DNA of 64,000 nt from Rhodococcus sp. Leaf278 (GCF_001426085.1 NZ_LMRR01000001.1:63539-127538); one strand, 5' to 3'; shown: positions 25,903-35,616, counted from the stretch's first letter. The notes: generated by a model not told the origin, from the sequence alone. Translations and numbers: made by a program.

Positions 25903-27420
25903 TCAGTCCTCCACGATCAGCGACGGAGTGTCGCGGCGGAGAATGTCGCCCTTGAAGAACTCCGGCTTGCGTAGCGCCACCACCAACATGATGACGATGC
26001 CGAGAAGGATGATCCCCACGCCGATGAGGAAGACCATTCCGATGCCGAACAACGATGAGCCGCTGCCGAACTCGGGATCCCACGCATCGACCGAGGTCTG
26101 TACGAACACCACAGCCATCCCGACCCCGCCGAGGAGCGGCGCGAGGAACTTGAAGAACACGTTGCGCGTGCTGGTGAACAATTCCTCTCGGAAGTACCAG
26201 ACGCAGGCGAAGGCCGTGATGCCGTAATAGAAACAGATCATCAGGCCGAGTGCGGCGATGGTATCGGTGAGTACGTTGTCGCTCACCACTCGCATCACAG
26301 CGTAGAAGCCGGCCGATGCGCCACCCGCCACCAGCGTCGCGAATCCTGGAGTACTGAATCGCGGTGTGATGGAAGCGAACCGCTTCGGCAGTGCCTGATA
26401 GTGACCCATCGCCAGCAGAGTGCGCGCCGGTGAGATGAACGTGGCCTGCAACGAACTGGCCGAGCTACTGAGTACCGCGAGCGAGAGCAGAACCGCGAAC
26501 GGTCCCATCACCGGCCCGGCGAGAGCCGCGAACACGTTGTCGGTGGTGTCCGGATTCTGCAGTCCGTTTCCGGTCTCTCCGGTGCCGGCGAACAGCAGGG
26601 TGGCGACCGCGGTGAGCAAATACAACACGATGATGAAGAACACGGTCACCAGAGCTGCACGGCCGGGAATCTTTGCGCTACCGGCCGTTTCCTCGTTGAC
26701 CGTCAGACAGACGTCCCAGCCCCAGTACATGAAGATCGACAACGACAGGCCGGCAGTGAATGCCGAGAAGCTGGGAATGCCGAACGGGTCGAACCAATCC
26801 AGGCCGAACGAGATGTCGTCGGCCCCGTCGCCCGCCCCGATCTTGACGAAGGCGGCGACGATGAACCACGCCATCACCAGCAACTGGAAACCGAGCATCG
26901 TGTACTGAACGCGCTTGGTCTCCTGCATGCCGCGGTAGCACAGCCACGCGGACAGAGCCATGAACACCAGACACGTGACGATGTTGACGAGCTTGTTGCC
27001 GGTGAGGTCGGCCACCGAATCGTTGCTGGTGACCTGCGCGAGAAAGAGGTAGAAGAAGTCGACGGCCACCCCGGCCAGGTTCGAGAGCACGATGATGGTG
27101 GCCGCGATCAGACCCCACCCGCCCATCCAGCCGACGTAGGGGCCGAAGGCCTTGGACGCCCACGTGAAGGACGTACCGCTGTCGGGTTCGGCCGCGTTGA
27201 GCTCTCGATAGCCCAACGCCACCAACAACATCGGGATGAAGCCGACGATGAAGATCGCCGGAAGGTGCACCCCGACCTCGGTGACCGTCGGGCCGAGCGA
27301 TGCCGTCAGCGCGTATGCGGGTGCGATGGTCGAAATACCCAGCACGACACTGGCGAGCAGCCCGAGCTGGCCCGCGGACAGGCCCTTGGACTCGACATCC
27401 ACTACCTTGTGCTCATTCAT
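25903..27420 (-). CDS. APC family amino acid/amine permease
   Basis: A 505-residue, about 12-segment transporter of the amino acid-polyamine-organocation superfamily. The start of helix 1 carries SVVLGISTIAPAYALTASLG and there is a conserved FTWASKAFGPYVGWMGGWG in helix 3. ATG 27420 overlaps the upstream Usp gene by 8 bp, so both belong to the amine oxidase operon. Probably imports the amine substrate; which one is not shown. Confidence 0.87.
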   Translation of the reverse strand: MNEHKVVDVESKGLSAGQLGLLASVVLGISTIAPAYALTASLGPTVTEVGVHLPAIFIVGFIPMLLVALGYRELNAAEPDSGTSFTWASKAFGPYVGWMGGWGLIAATIIVLSNLAGVAVDFFYLFLAQVTSNDSVADLTGNKLVNIVTCLVFMALSAWLCYRGMQETKRVQYTMLGFQLLVMAWFIVAAFVKIGAGDGADDISFGLDWFDPFGIPSFSAFTAGLSLSIFMYWGWDVCLTVNEETAGSAKIPGRAALVTVFFIIVLYLLTAVATLLFAGTGETGNGLQNPDTTDNVFAALAGPVMGPFAVLLSLAVLSSSASSLQATFISPARTLLAMGHYQALPKRFASITPRFSTPGFATLVAGGASAGFYAVMRVVSDNVLTDTIAALGLMICFYYGITAFACVWYFREELFTSTRNVFFKFLAPLLGGVGMAVVFVQTSVDAWDPEFGSGSSLFGIGMVFLIGVGIILLGIVIMLVVALRKPEFFKGDILRRDTPSLIVED

Positions 27421-28267
27421 CGCCGGCCTCTCTCGGAACAACGATCATCGGAACAGGAACGACCCGCAGCATCTTGGCGGCAACCGATCCCAGAAAGAGC
27501 CGGTGAGGCTGCGCGAGTCGAGACGAGCCCACCATCAACACGTCGCCGTCGTGCCAGTCGAGCGAAGAAGCGGCCTTCTCGATACCGGAGCCCTCCGCCA
27601 CCATCGACTGCACGTCCGACCCCGCGGGCAATTCCGCTTGCACGGTGCGCAGGAGATCCTCGGCCTTGGCGAGTCCGCCTGGCCCCCGTACCGATTGCTC
27701 GTCTGCGGAAACGAGGGACAGCAAGCGCAGCGGCAGCTCGGCGGTGGCAGACAGGTCGGTTGCTGCCTCGACGAGTTCCGCTGCACCCGGCCTGTTTCCG
27801 ATGGCGCAGGTGATCTCCCGGACGCGCTGCGGCGGAGAATGCCGATATCCCCGCGGAGCCAGCGCGAGCGGCACGTGCGCTACGTGCAGCAGATCGCTGG
27901 TGACGGTACCGATCGAATGGCGTCCGAGCAGACCGTCACCGGCCGCCCCGACGACGATCATGTACGCATCGAATTCTCGGACTGCGTCGAGCAGACCCTG
28001 CGCGAAGGACTCGTCGAACAGCAGGTGAGTACGAGCCCCGACGTCCTCGGGCACCAATTTCAGTGCCTCGTCCAGCCAGCTCGTGGCCTGGTCGATCAAG
28101 ATGTCGTCGTAGGCCGCCTCGACCGGAGCCTTGGACGGCACCGGACGCTCCTGCGGCAGCACCAGGCAGATGTCCAGCGATGCCTGCAAAGAACGCGCGA
28201 GCGTTGCCCCCAGGGCTATTCCGTCCGCTCCACTCGATGTTGCCTGGTACCCCACGATCAGACGCAT
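27413..28267 (-). CDS. Universal stress family protein, tandem Usp domains
   Basis: 284 residues with two Usp domains: MRLIVGYQ at the start of the first, and a second ending in LMVGSSRLAQPHRLFLGSVA, which carries the ATP-binding GS-x9-G(S/T)-like motif. ATG 28267 is used; the in-frame upstream region overlaps the intergenic gap. Lies between amine oxidase and permease genes, an association common in APC-permease operons, where Usp proteins may modulate transport. Confidence 0.85.
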   Translation of the reverse strand: MRLIVGYQATSSGADGIALGATLARSLQASLDICLVLPQERPVPSKAPVEAAYDDILIDQATSWLDEALKLVPEDVGARTHLLFDESFAQGLLDAVREFDAYMIVVGAAGDGLLGRHSIGTVTSDLLHVAHVPLALAPRGYRHSPPQRVREITCAIGNRPGAAELVEAATDLSATAELPLRLLSLVSADEQSVRGPGGLAKAEDLLRTVQAELPAGSDVQSMVAEGSGIEKAASSLDWHDGDVLMVGSSRLAQPHRLFLGSVAAKMLRVVPVPMIVVPREAGDE

Positions 28268-28295
28268 GGGCGGACCTTCCCTGAGGTTGGGCGAG

Positions 28296-30233
28296 CTAAT
28301 GGCAGGTGCTACCGGGATCGGTATGGCACGACTTCGGCTCCGACGCCACAACGTCGAGAGAGGGATTGCGATCGAAGAATCCGAACGGTTTGAGCCAGAA
28401 CGAGACGGTGTCCGCGGGCATCACCGGCCAGTCCTCCGGCCGGGTGATGTGGTGGATACCGAAGGTGTACCAGACGACGACATCGGTGTTCTCGATGCTT
28501 CGATCCTTTTCGGTCCACTCCGGCAGGCCGTGGTCGATCCCGCTCTGGTTGACGAATTCACCACTGGGCCAACGCTCGTCGGGTGAGTTGGGGGTAACCC
28601 ACACGGTATGTCCGATCACCTGGGCGCGCTGGAAGATCGGCGACGCAGGATCGAACATCGACGGAATTGCCGCTCCCGGCACCAACTTGTAGGCGGGACG
28701 AGTGCCGAGACCGTTGGTGACGTTGTCGTTGACGACCTTCCACGCCTTCTGGGTGTTCCAGTCGTAATCCTGCTTGCCCTCCGACTCGGTGGTCAGGGGA
28801 GTGTTGACCTGAGTGAGGGCGAGGCCGTACGGATTGTCGGGACCCATCGGAACCCGTTGCGTCTCACTGGAATACACGGTGTTCTCGGTGCCGTCGATGT
28901 CCAGATCGAGCCGGGCGACGAGAAAGTGCTGGTGATACGGCGCGTACGTACGGTTGTCGACCAGCGTGCCCGACGGATGCGTGCCACCTTCGTCGAAGTG
29001 AGTGACGACCATGATGCCGGTCGCGCGCACCTCGCACTCGATGTTGCCGTCCTGGTAGAACCGCCAGTAGACGAGGTACTCGTAGTTGGCGACCGTTGCG
29101 TGGAAGCTGACCGTGAGGCGACGCATGCGGCGCACCTCGGCTCCGGCATCGTGATCGACGTGCTTCCACAGCACGGCGTTGTCTTCCTCGTGGATACAGA
29201 TCGCGTTGGTGATCGTGTACGGCTCGCCCTTGCTGTTGTGCAGTACCGCGTCGAGGTAGCGGATCTCGCCGAGGCAGTCGCAGCCGAGCTCGAGCGAGGT
29301 GGTCATGAAACCGAGACCCCACTCGCCGATGTCGAACGCGGTACGCCGATAGTGATCCTCGGTGTGATCGCGATACGGAACGACCATCTCCGCGAACGAC
29401 ATTCGATTCGCAACGGAGCGAACATTTCCGTTGTCGTTGTAGCTGATGGCGTGCAGCGTCATGCCCTCGCGGTAGTTGAACCCGACGCGCAGCGACCAGT
29501 TCTGCCACGTCAGCTTGTTGCCGTCGAGCTCGAACGACGGGCCGTCGGATTGAGTGATCTCGAGGGGCTTCAGCGGCGGACGGGTGCTCGCGTTCCTGAT
29601 TCGCTCCGGAATGTGGCGTGGGACGTACTCACCCATGATCTCCGGCCGCTCGACGCGATACGTGTCCTCGATCTCGAGTAATTCCATCGTGTTCACGTCG
29701 ATGACGCAGTGGAACCCGCCGACCGGACCGGCGTAGGGATTGGCACCCTCCGCGGCCTTGACCCACGTATCGGACCAGCCGAGGCGTCGACCCTTGTACT
29801 TCTCGGGCGTCACCGCCTCGCCGTAGGTCCAGGTGTCCATGAACACCAGATCCAGATCGGTGATACCTCGATCGGCAAGGGCGGCAATCACATCGGGGTG
29901 GGCACGCAAGGCCGCGTCGGCCTCCTCCCACTCGTCGACGGTGAAGTTGGGTTGCACGTCCGGAATGTTCGTCCACGATTCGGTGGTGCGATCGTCCAGT
30001 GACACCACGGCCTTGAAGGTGCTGTTCTCGGCGCGGTTCAACACCACCGAGACTGCTCGACGGGCAGGTACGGTCCCGTCCGCGTCGAACGCGGCGATTT
30101 CGGGCTTGGACGGTTCGATCATCTCGATGGAGGCGTAGCGCCAACCGTCGCCGACGCCGTGATCGCGGCCGAGAACCTCGGCTACGGCGGCGAATTCGTC
30201 GCTGGACAGTGGGTCGAGGGGATGAGAAGTCAT
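28296..30233 (-). CDS. Copper-containing primary amine oxidase
   Basis: 645 residues from ATG 30233 (overlapping the aldehyde dehydrogenase stop by 4 bp). The topaquinone-forming Tyr is about residue 384 in TVANYEYLVYW; the catalytic base Asp is about 301 in AFDIGEWGLG; a copper-binding His-x-His appears in YHQHFLVARLD. The enzyme oxidises a primary amine to aldehyde, ammonia and hydrogen peroxide. With the aldehyde dehydrogenase and permease next to it, the operon converts an amine to an acid. Substrate could be putrescine made by aguAB or an aromatic amine; the sequence does not decide. Confidence 0.94.
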   Translation of the reverse strand: MTSHPLDPLSSDEFAAVAEVLGRDHGVGDGWRYASIEMIEPSKPEIAAFDADGTVPARRAVSVVLNRAENSTFKAVVSLDDRTTESWTNIPDVQPNFTVDEWEEADAALRAHPDVIAALADRGITDLDLVFMDTWTYGEAVTPEKYKGRRLGWSDTWVKAAEGANPYAGPVGGFHCVIDVNTMELLEIEDTYRVERPEIMGEYVPRHIPERIRNASTRPPLKPLEITQSDGPSFELDGNKLTWQNWSLRVGFNYREGMTLHAISYNDNGNVRSVANRMSFAEMVVPYRDHTEDHYRRTAFDIGEWGLGFMTTSLELGCDCLGEIRYLDAVLHNSKGEPYTITNAICIHEEDNAVLWKHVDHDAGAEVRRMRRLTVSFHATVANYEYLVYWRFYQDGNIECEVRATGIMVVTHFDEGGTHPSGTLVDNRTYAPYHQHFLVARLDLDIDGTENTVYSSETQRVPMGPDNPYGLALTQVNTPLTTESEGKQDYDWNTQKAWKVVNDNVTNGLGTRPAYKLVPGAAIPSMFDPASPIFQRAQVIGHTVWVTPNSPDERWPSGEFVNQSGIDHGLPEWTEKDRSIENTDVVVWYTFGIHHITRPEDWPVMPADTVSFWLKPFGFFDRNPSLDVVASEPKSCHTDPGSTCH

Positions 30234-31669
30234 GCGATGGTCTCCGTCGAGCTCATGACGTGCTTGATTCGGGTGTAGTCCTCGACGCCGTACGCCGAGA
30301 GGTCCTTGCCGTAACCGGAGTACTTGAATCCGCCGTGCGGCATTTCCGCGACCAACGGGATGTGGCAGTTGACCCAGACGGCACCGAAGTCGAGAGCTGC
30401 CGAGACCCGAAGTGTGCGTGCGTGATCGGATGTCCACACGCTCGATGCAAGACCGAAGTCGACGTCGTTGGCGAGCGCGATCGCCTCGGCCTCGTCGGAG
30501 AACTTCTGGACCGTGAGAACCGGCCCGAACGTTTCCTCCTGCACGATGGGATCGGACTGCTGCACGCCCGTGATGATCGTGGGCTCGAAGAAGAAACCCT
30601 TGTCGCCGATGCGCTTGCCGCCGGTGACGATGGTGGCATGGGCACCGATCCCGTCGACCTTGGCGCTCACCTGCCCGAAGTGGTTGATGTTGTTGAGTGG
30701 TCCGAGGAAAGTGTCGGGATCGTCGGGGAGGCCGACTTTTAGCGTTTTCGCCTTGGCGACAAGCGCATCGACGAGGGTGTCGTGGACCGACTCGTGTACC
30801 AGGACGCGGGTGACGGCGGTGCAGTCCTGACCGGCATTGAAGAACGCGGCCTCGGCGATACCGTCGGCGGCCTTGGCAATGTCGACGTCGTCGAAGACGA
30901 TTGCCGGTGCCTTGCCACCGAGTTCGAGGTGCGCGCGCTTGAGTTGCTTGGCGGCGGCCACTGCCACCGCGATGCCGGCGCGTACGGATCCGGTGATCGA
31001 CACCAGGCCTGGAGTCTTGTGCTCGACGATCGCGGCACCGGTGCCGCCGTTGCCGAGGACAACGTTGAGTACGCCGTCGGGAACGATGCCCTTGGACAGC
31101 TTCGCCAACACCAGCGTGCTTTCGGGAGTGGTGTCACTGGGCTTGAGCACGATCGTGTTGCCGGCGGCCAAGGCGGGCCCGATCTTCCAGATCGCCATCA
31201 TGAACGGGTAGTTCCACGGGGTCACCTGGCCGACGACTCCGATCGGTTCGCGGCGCACGTAAGAAGTGAAGCCGTCCATGTACTCGCCCGCGGACTTACC
31301 CTCGAGCATCCGGGCGGCACCGGCGAAGAATCGAATCTGATCCGCCCCGACCGTGACTTCCTCGGCGGCGATGGTGGCCTTGGGCTGACCGGTGTTGCGG
31401 CTCTGCGCCTCGACGATCTCGTCGCTGTGCGCCTCGATGGCGTCGGCGAGCTTCAGCAGCACCTTCTGCCGCTCACTCGGCGTCGTCTTGCCCCAGGTCT
31501 CGAATGCGCTGGCGGCGGCCGACATTGCGGCTTCGACGTCGGCCGCATCGGAGATGGGGGAGTGGGCGACGACCGTCTCGTCCACCGGGCTGATCACATC
31601 GAGCATCTCGGTGCCCGAGGGCGTCACGAACGCCCCGTCGATGTAGTTCTGCAGGACAGGCACCGTCAT
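30230..31669 (-). CDS. Aldehyde dehydrogenase, probable aminobutyraldehyde/betaine-aldehyde type
   Basis: 479 residues from ATG 31669; an in-frame extension to 31747 is possible but less likely. Catalytic Glu in LELGGKAP, nucleophile Cys in FNAGQDCTAVTR, NAD-binding VTPWNYPFMMA. FNAGQDC is characteristic of gamma-aminobutyraldehyde and betaine aldehyde dehydrogenases. It should oxidise the aldehyde produced by the adjacent amine oxidase. First metabolic gene of the amine operon. Confidence 0.92.
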   Translation of the reverse strand: MTVPVLQNYIDGAFVTPSGTEMLDVISPVDETVVAHSPISDAADVEAAMSAAASAFETWGKTTPSERQKVLLKLADAIEAHSDEIVEAQSRNTGQPKATIAAEEVTVGADQIRFFAGAARMLEGKSAGEYMDGFTSYVRREPIGVVGQVTPWNYPFMMAIWKIGPALAAGNTIVLKPSDTTPESTLVLAKLSKGIVPDGVLNVVLGNGGTGAAIVEHKTPGLVSITGSVRAGIAVAVAAAKQLKRAHLELGGKAPAIVFDDVDIAKAADGIAEAAFFNAGQDCTAVTRVLVHESVHDTLVDALVAKAKTLKVGLPDDPDTFLGPLNNINHFGQVSAKVDGIGAHATIVTGGKRIGDKGFFFEPTIITGVQQSDPIVQEETFGPVLTVQKFSDEAEAIALANDVDFGLASSVWTSDHARTLRVSAALDFGAVWVNCHIPLVAEMPHGGFKYSGYGKDLSAYGVEDYTRIKHVMSSTETIA

Positions 31670-31767
31670 CACTGAACCCCTAGCGTCGACTGTTTTCGGT
31701 TCTGCAAAGCGTGCACCCACGGACGACAGTTCGCCACCTGACGACATGTCCAGCGTGTCGCGATCGA

Positions 31768-32430
31768 TCAGGACGAAACGTCAGGGGTGTCGGCGAGTGC
31801 TCTGACGCCGGCGATATACGTGTCGAGCCCGAGCTTCTCGAATGCCGGACGGGAGGTTGGATCGCCGAGGTGTTCGGCCGACGCCAGAATGTTCGGGAAT
31901 CTGACGGGATCGAGTGATTCCATCGTCGAGGCCACCTCCCGCTCGACGTGTGCCCGACGCTCGGGCTCGACCTCGACACCGGTGAACAAGGGCTCGGTGA
32001 CGAGCGAGATGGCGACCCGGACGCCGTGGCGGGCCAGATGGGTGGCGTCGGGAAGGGAGAAACCGGCCTCGCCGAGAGCCTTCAACGCCAACTCCATGGC
32101 CTCTCTGCTGTTGGGGGAAAACAACATTCGAGGAACAACTATGTCGGCTGCGCCCGGGTGGGCTCGCAAGGCCTGCATGAAGTCTGCGAGCACGGTGCGT
32201 AGCTGCTGCCACCACGGGGCGGTGGGATCAAAGGTGAGTTCGAGGTCCTGGCAGACGCGGTCACCCATGGCATCGAGCAGCTCGTCCTTGTTCTTCACAT
32301 GCCAGTAGATCGCCATCGGTGAGACGCCGAGTTCGGTGGCGATCTTGCGGATGGTGAGCGAGTCCAGGCCATGGCGATATGCGACGTCGAGAGCGGCGTC
32401 GACGACCGCAGTCCTGCTCAGGCGTGGCAT
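31768..32430 (-). CDS. TetR family transcriptional regulator of the amine oxidase cluster
   Basis: 220 residues from ATG 32430. HTH about 20-50 (LTIRKIATELGVSPMAIYWHV; the recognition helix is VSPMAIYWHV) and a TetR-C-like ligand domain. It lies upstream of and on the same strand as the aldehyde dehydrogenase gene, with a 98-bp gap, and divergent from the Mqo-like gene. A perfect palindrome 40 bp upstream is its probable operator. Confidence 0.87.
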   Translation of the reverse strand: MPRLSRTAVVDAALDVAYRHGLDSLTIRKIATELGVSPMAIYWHVKNKDELLDAMGDRVCQDLELTFDPTAPWWQQLRTVLADFMQALRAHPGAADIVVPRMLFSPNSREAMELALKALGEAGFSLPDATHLARHGVRVAISLVTEPLFTGVEVEPERRAHVEREVASTMESLDPVRFPNILASAEHLGDPTSRPAFEKLGLDTYIAGVRALADTPDVSS

Positions 32431-32470
32431 CGGCAGAACTATACAGGTGTACGAGTCGGTGCTAGCGTGA

Positions 32471-32487
32471 CTCGTACTTAGTACGAG
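32471..32487. promoter_or_regulatory. Operator palindrome between tetR and mqo-like gene
   Basis: CTCGTAC-TTA-GTACGAG, perfect 7-bp arms, 40 bp upstream of the TetR gene and 17 bp upstream of the divergent oxidoreductase gene. A related half-site, GTACGAGT, occurs at 32449-32456. Typical TetR operator geometry. Confidence 0.6.
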
Positions 32488-32503
32488 AAAGTGGGGGCGG
32501 ACG

Positions 32504-33826
32504 GTGGACGACGTCATTCTTGTGGGCGGCGGAATCATGAGCGCAACACTCGGGACGCTGCTGCAGAAATTGGAACCGACCTGGTCGATTCGGGTGCTCG
32601 AGCGCCTTCCTCGGGTGGCGGCGGAAGCAACCGATGGGTGGAACAACGCCGGAACCGGGCATGCCGGTCTGTGCGAAACCAACTACACAACAATGCGATC
32701 CGACGGTTCTGTCGACATCGACCGGGCAGTGGGTATCGCCGAGCAGTTCACAACGACCCGGCGTTTCTGGTCGGCGTTGCCCCAGGCCGAGTTCGTACGT
32801 CCTGTGCCGCACATGACTCTCGTCCAGGGTTCCGGCAACGTCGAATTCCTCCGCGCAAGGCATCGTGCGCTGCGAACGCACCCGTTGTTCGAGGCGATGG
32901 AGTACACCGAAGACGCTGCAGTCCTGCAGCAATGGTCACCGCTGGTGGCCGAGGGCCGCACCGGTAGCTGGGCTGCGACCCGAGACGTAACGGGTACCGA
33001 CGTCGACTTCGGCGCAGCGACGCGACAGATGTTCGACGCCATGACAATGGCAGGGGCAAGCGTGGAAACCGGACGGGAAGTACGTGACCTTTCGCAGAAT
33101 CGAGATGGATCTTGGCGACTCGACGTTCGAGGTGGTCGACCGGTGGAGCGCGCCCGATTCGTGTTCCTCGGTGCCGGGGGTTGGGCCCTGAAGTTACTGC
33201 GCAGAGCCGGAATTCCCGATGCGCACGGCTTCGGGCTGTTGCCGATCAGTGGGCAATTTCTGCGCTGCGACCGGAGCGAGGTGGTCGATCGCCACAACGC
33301 CAAGGTGTATGGGACGCCGCCCATCGGCGCGCCACCGATGTCGGTTCCGCATCTGGACACTCGCATAGTCGACGGGCAGCGCTCCATTCTTTTCGGCCCG
33401 TACGCAGGAGCGAATCCCAAATTCCTGAAACACGGATCGCTGCTGGACCTTCCGCGTTCGATCAGCCGAGACAATGTTGGATCGCTGGTGTCGATGGCCC
33501 GGGCCAACACGCCATTGATCAGGCTGCTGCTCTCCGAGTTGACCGCCACCCGAGCGAAGAAAATTGCCGCACTACGTGAGTTCGCGCCGAGTGCCGATTC
33601 GGAAGACTGGTCGATCGTCAGTGCCGGTCAGCGTGCCCAGATCGTCAAGAACGGCGAACTGCGGTTCGGCACCGAAGTGGTTGTCTCACAGGACGGCAGC
33701 ATCGCATCCGTCCTCGGTGCATCCCCTGGGGCATCGACGGCCGTGCCGATCATGATCGAGGTACTGAACAGATGCTTCCCGGAGCGAAGATGGGACTCGC
33801 GCGTGCACGAGTTGCTCACCGGCTAG
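32504..33826 (+). CDS. Malate:quinone oxidoreductase-like FAD protein
   Basis: 440 residues from GTG 32504. FAD motif VGGGIMSATLGTLL, then GWNNAGTGHAGLCETNYT and, near the C-terminus, GASPGASTAVPIMIEVL, all hallmarks of Mqo. Mqo normally has about 490-550 residues, so this is a short and rather divergent member; the usual core motifs are intact and there is no frameshift. It could oxidise malate to oxaloacetate with quinone or act on another 2-hydroxyacid. The shared operator region suggests co-regulation with the amine cluster. Confidence 0.8.
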   Translation: MDDVILVGGGIMSATLGTLLQKLEPTWSIRVLERLPRVAAEATDGWNNAGTGHAGLCETNYTTMRSDGSVDIDRAVGIAEQFTTTRRFWSALPQAEFVRPVPHMTLVQGSGNVEFLRARHRALRTHPLFEAMEYTEDAAVLQQWSPLVAEGRTGSWAATRDVTGTDVDFGAATRQMFDAMTMAGASVETGREVRDLSQNRDGSWRLDVRGGRPVERARFVFLGAGGWALKLLRRAGIPDAHGFGLLPISGQFLRCDRSEVVDRHNAKVYGTPPIGAPPMSVPHLDTRIVDGQRSILFGPYAGANPKFLKHGSLLDLPRSISRDNVGSLVSMARANTPLIRLLLSELTATRAKKIAALREFAPSADSEDWSIVSAGQRAQIVKNGELRFGTEVVVSQDGSIASVLGASPGASTAVPIMIEVLNRCFPERRWDSRVHELLTG

Positions 33827-33835
33827 CCTGGGGCA

Positions 33836-34831
33836 GTGACGGACACAGAGGTTGGATACCGGCAGATCGCCGACGGGACCTGGGCTTTCATGCGGCCGCC
33901 GGGCAGTTGGGGACAGACCAACACCGGACTCATCGTGGCGCCCGGCTCCGCGTCGATGCTGATCGACACCGTCTGGGACACGAATTGGGCAGCGCGCGTG
34001 GCCGCCGATACGGCAGACCTGGTCGCAGACGCGCCGATCACCGAAGTGCTCAACACCCACTCCGACGGCGATCATTGGTGGGGAAACGACTCGGTTCCCG
34101 CCTCTGCGCGCATCACCACCAGCGCCGCGTCGCTGCACGCCATGAAGGAGGAGACACCACCGAAAGGGGTGGACGCGTTCGCGTCCTTCGGCGGCAAGGT
34201 CGGGTGGGTGCCAGGACCGCTCGGAGCAATGGGCTCGTACATGAACCGAGTTCGAGGGGGTGCCACCTTCCCCAGCGCACTGCCGCGGCTACCCGACCAC
34301 ACCTTCGAAACCATCGAAACAATCGACGTCGCAAGCCGATCCGTCCATCTGAGCTATCTGGGACCAGCGCACACCGAGGGCGACCTCATCGCTCATCTGC
34401 CCGACGTCGGCGTCGTGTTCGCCGGTGACCTGTTGTTCATCGACGCCACTCCGGTGCTCTGGCACGGGCCTCTGCAGAACTGGATCGATGCCCTCGACCA
34501 CCTTCTCGAACTCGATGCAGACGTCTACGTTCCCGGCCACGGACCTCTGTGCGGCACCGCGGAGATTCGCGCTGTTCGCCATTACTGGAGCTGGGTGGCG
34601 GAAGCGGGGCGGAGCTGCTTCGACGCCGGGCTCGGATCGACCGAGGCCGCCCTGAACCTATTGAAATCACGCGAATTCGGGCAGTACGCCCACTGGGACT
34701 CACCGGAACGACTCATCCTCAGCATGAGTACCCTCTACCGCCTGTGGCGAGGTGAGCCGCCCGCGCCACCCACGCTGACGCGTCGAGCACGGGCGTTCGC
34801 GGATGCGGGTCGGTTCTTGCGCGAGCAGTAG
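33836..34831 (+). CDS. MBL-fold metallohydrolase
   Basis: 331 residues from GTG 33836, 9 bp after the Mqo-like gene. The metal site is NTHSDGDHWWGN (HxDxDH-like), with a later His in GPAHTEGD and PGHGPLCG. Family members hydrolyse thioesters, lactones or similar. Substrate unknown; likely in one transcript with the preceding gene. Confidence 0.85.
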   Translation: MTDTEVGYRQIADGTWAFMRPPGSWGQTNTGLIVAPGSASMLIDTVWDTNWAARVAADTADLVADAPITEVLNTHSDGDHWWGNDSVPASARITTSAASLHAMKEETPPKGVDAFASFGGKVGWVPGPLGAMGSYMNRVRGGATFPSALPRLPDHTFETIETIDVASRSVHLSYLGPAHTEGDLIAHLPDVGVVFAGDLLFIDATPVLWHGPLQNWIDALDHLLELDADVYVPGHGPLCGTAEIRAVRHYWSWVAEAGRSCFDAGLGSTEAALNLLKSREFGQYAHWDSPERLILSMSTLYRLWRGEPPAPPTLTRRARAFADAGRFLREQ

Positions 34832-34848
34832 GTGTGCTCACTGCGAGT

Positions 34849-35616
34849 TCAGCGTCGATACGAGCCGAATCGGGCCGTCGCAGACGCCGCCTGTGCGAAC
34901 AACGAGGTCGGATCGGCCGCGTCCGCAGAGGGTTCGAGCACCACGGTGGTGGCTCCTGCGTCGAGCCAGCGTTGGATGTCGACCGGATCGGATCCGGCCG
35001 ACACATAGACGATCACGTCGTGTTCGGGCCCACCGTCGATGTGCTCGATGGCCGAGCGAAGCTGCTCCGGTGATGTCTCGCTCGTCAGGATCGTTCCCAC
35101 ACTGCAGCGGCCGCTCAGGGCGAGGGTCTTCGGCCCGGTCGCACCGACGAGGAGCGGCGGTGGTTGCAGCGGCGGCCAATTCAACTTCACCTCGTCGAGC
35201 GAGACGTAACGGCCCTGCACGGTAACCGTTTCGCTTGCAAGCAGACTGGTCAGCGCAGCCATCTGTTCGCTCAGCAACGTCAGCGGCGACTGCACTCGCG
35301 CACCGATCTGAGCCATCCACGACTGAACGCCGTGACCGAGTCCCACCCGAAGCCGCCCCGGATGAACCCGGGCAATGGTGGCAATCTCCATGGCCGTCGA
35401 CGCCACGTTCCGCATCGGAGTGGGCAATACCCCGATGCCGACGTTCACGCGATCGGTGCTCGCGAGAATCATTGCAGCAGTGGACAGTCCACCGGAGAAG
35501 AAGCAGTCTTCCCACAGCCACACCTCGTCGACGCCTGCGGCGTCGGCCGCGCGCGCCGCTTCGACGATTGCCTCCGGGGCGAGTTCGGGCCTGAGTACAA
35601 CACCGATTCGCGTCAT
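34849..35616 (-). CDS. Luciferase-like (LLM class, probably F420-dependent) oxidoreductase
   Basis: 255 residues from ATG 35616, preceded by AGGAGAATT. TIM-barrel LLM family: TRIGVVLRPE at the N-terminus, VNVGIGVLPTPMRN, and GLGHGVQSWMAQIG. The short length and the LRVGLGHG motif fit F420-using members common in actinobacteria. Substrate unknown. Downstream of ramB on the same strand (17-bp gap). Confidence 0.83.
   Translation of the reverse strand: MTRIGVVLRPELAPEAIVEAARAADAAGVDEVWLWEDCFFSGGLSTAAMILASTDRVNVGIGVLPTPMRNVASTAMEIATIARVHPGRLRVGLGHGVQSWMAQIGARVQSPLTLLSEQMAALTSLLASETVTVQGRYVSLDEVKLNWPPLQPPPLLVGATGPKTLALSGRCSVGTILTSETSPEQLRSAIEHIDGGPEHDVIVYVSAGSDPVDIQRWLDAGATTVVLEPSADAADPTSLFAQAASATARFGSYRR

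Noticed and set aside
32504..33826. Pseudogene of mqo because of short length
   Set aside because: N- and C-terminal signature motifs are intact, the frame is uninterrupted and codon use is normal.
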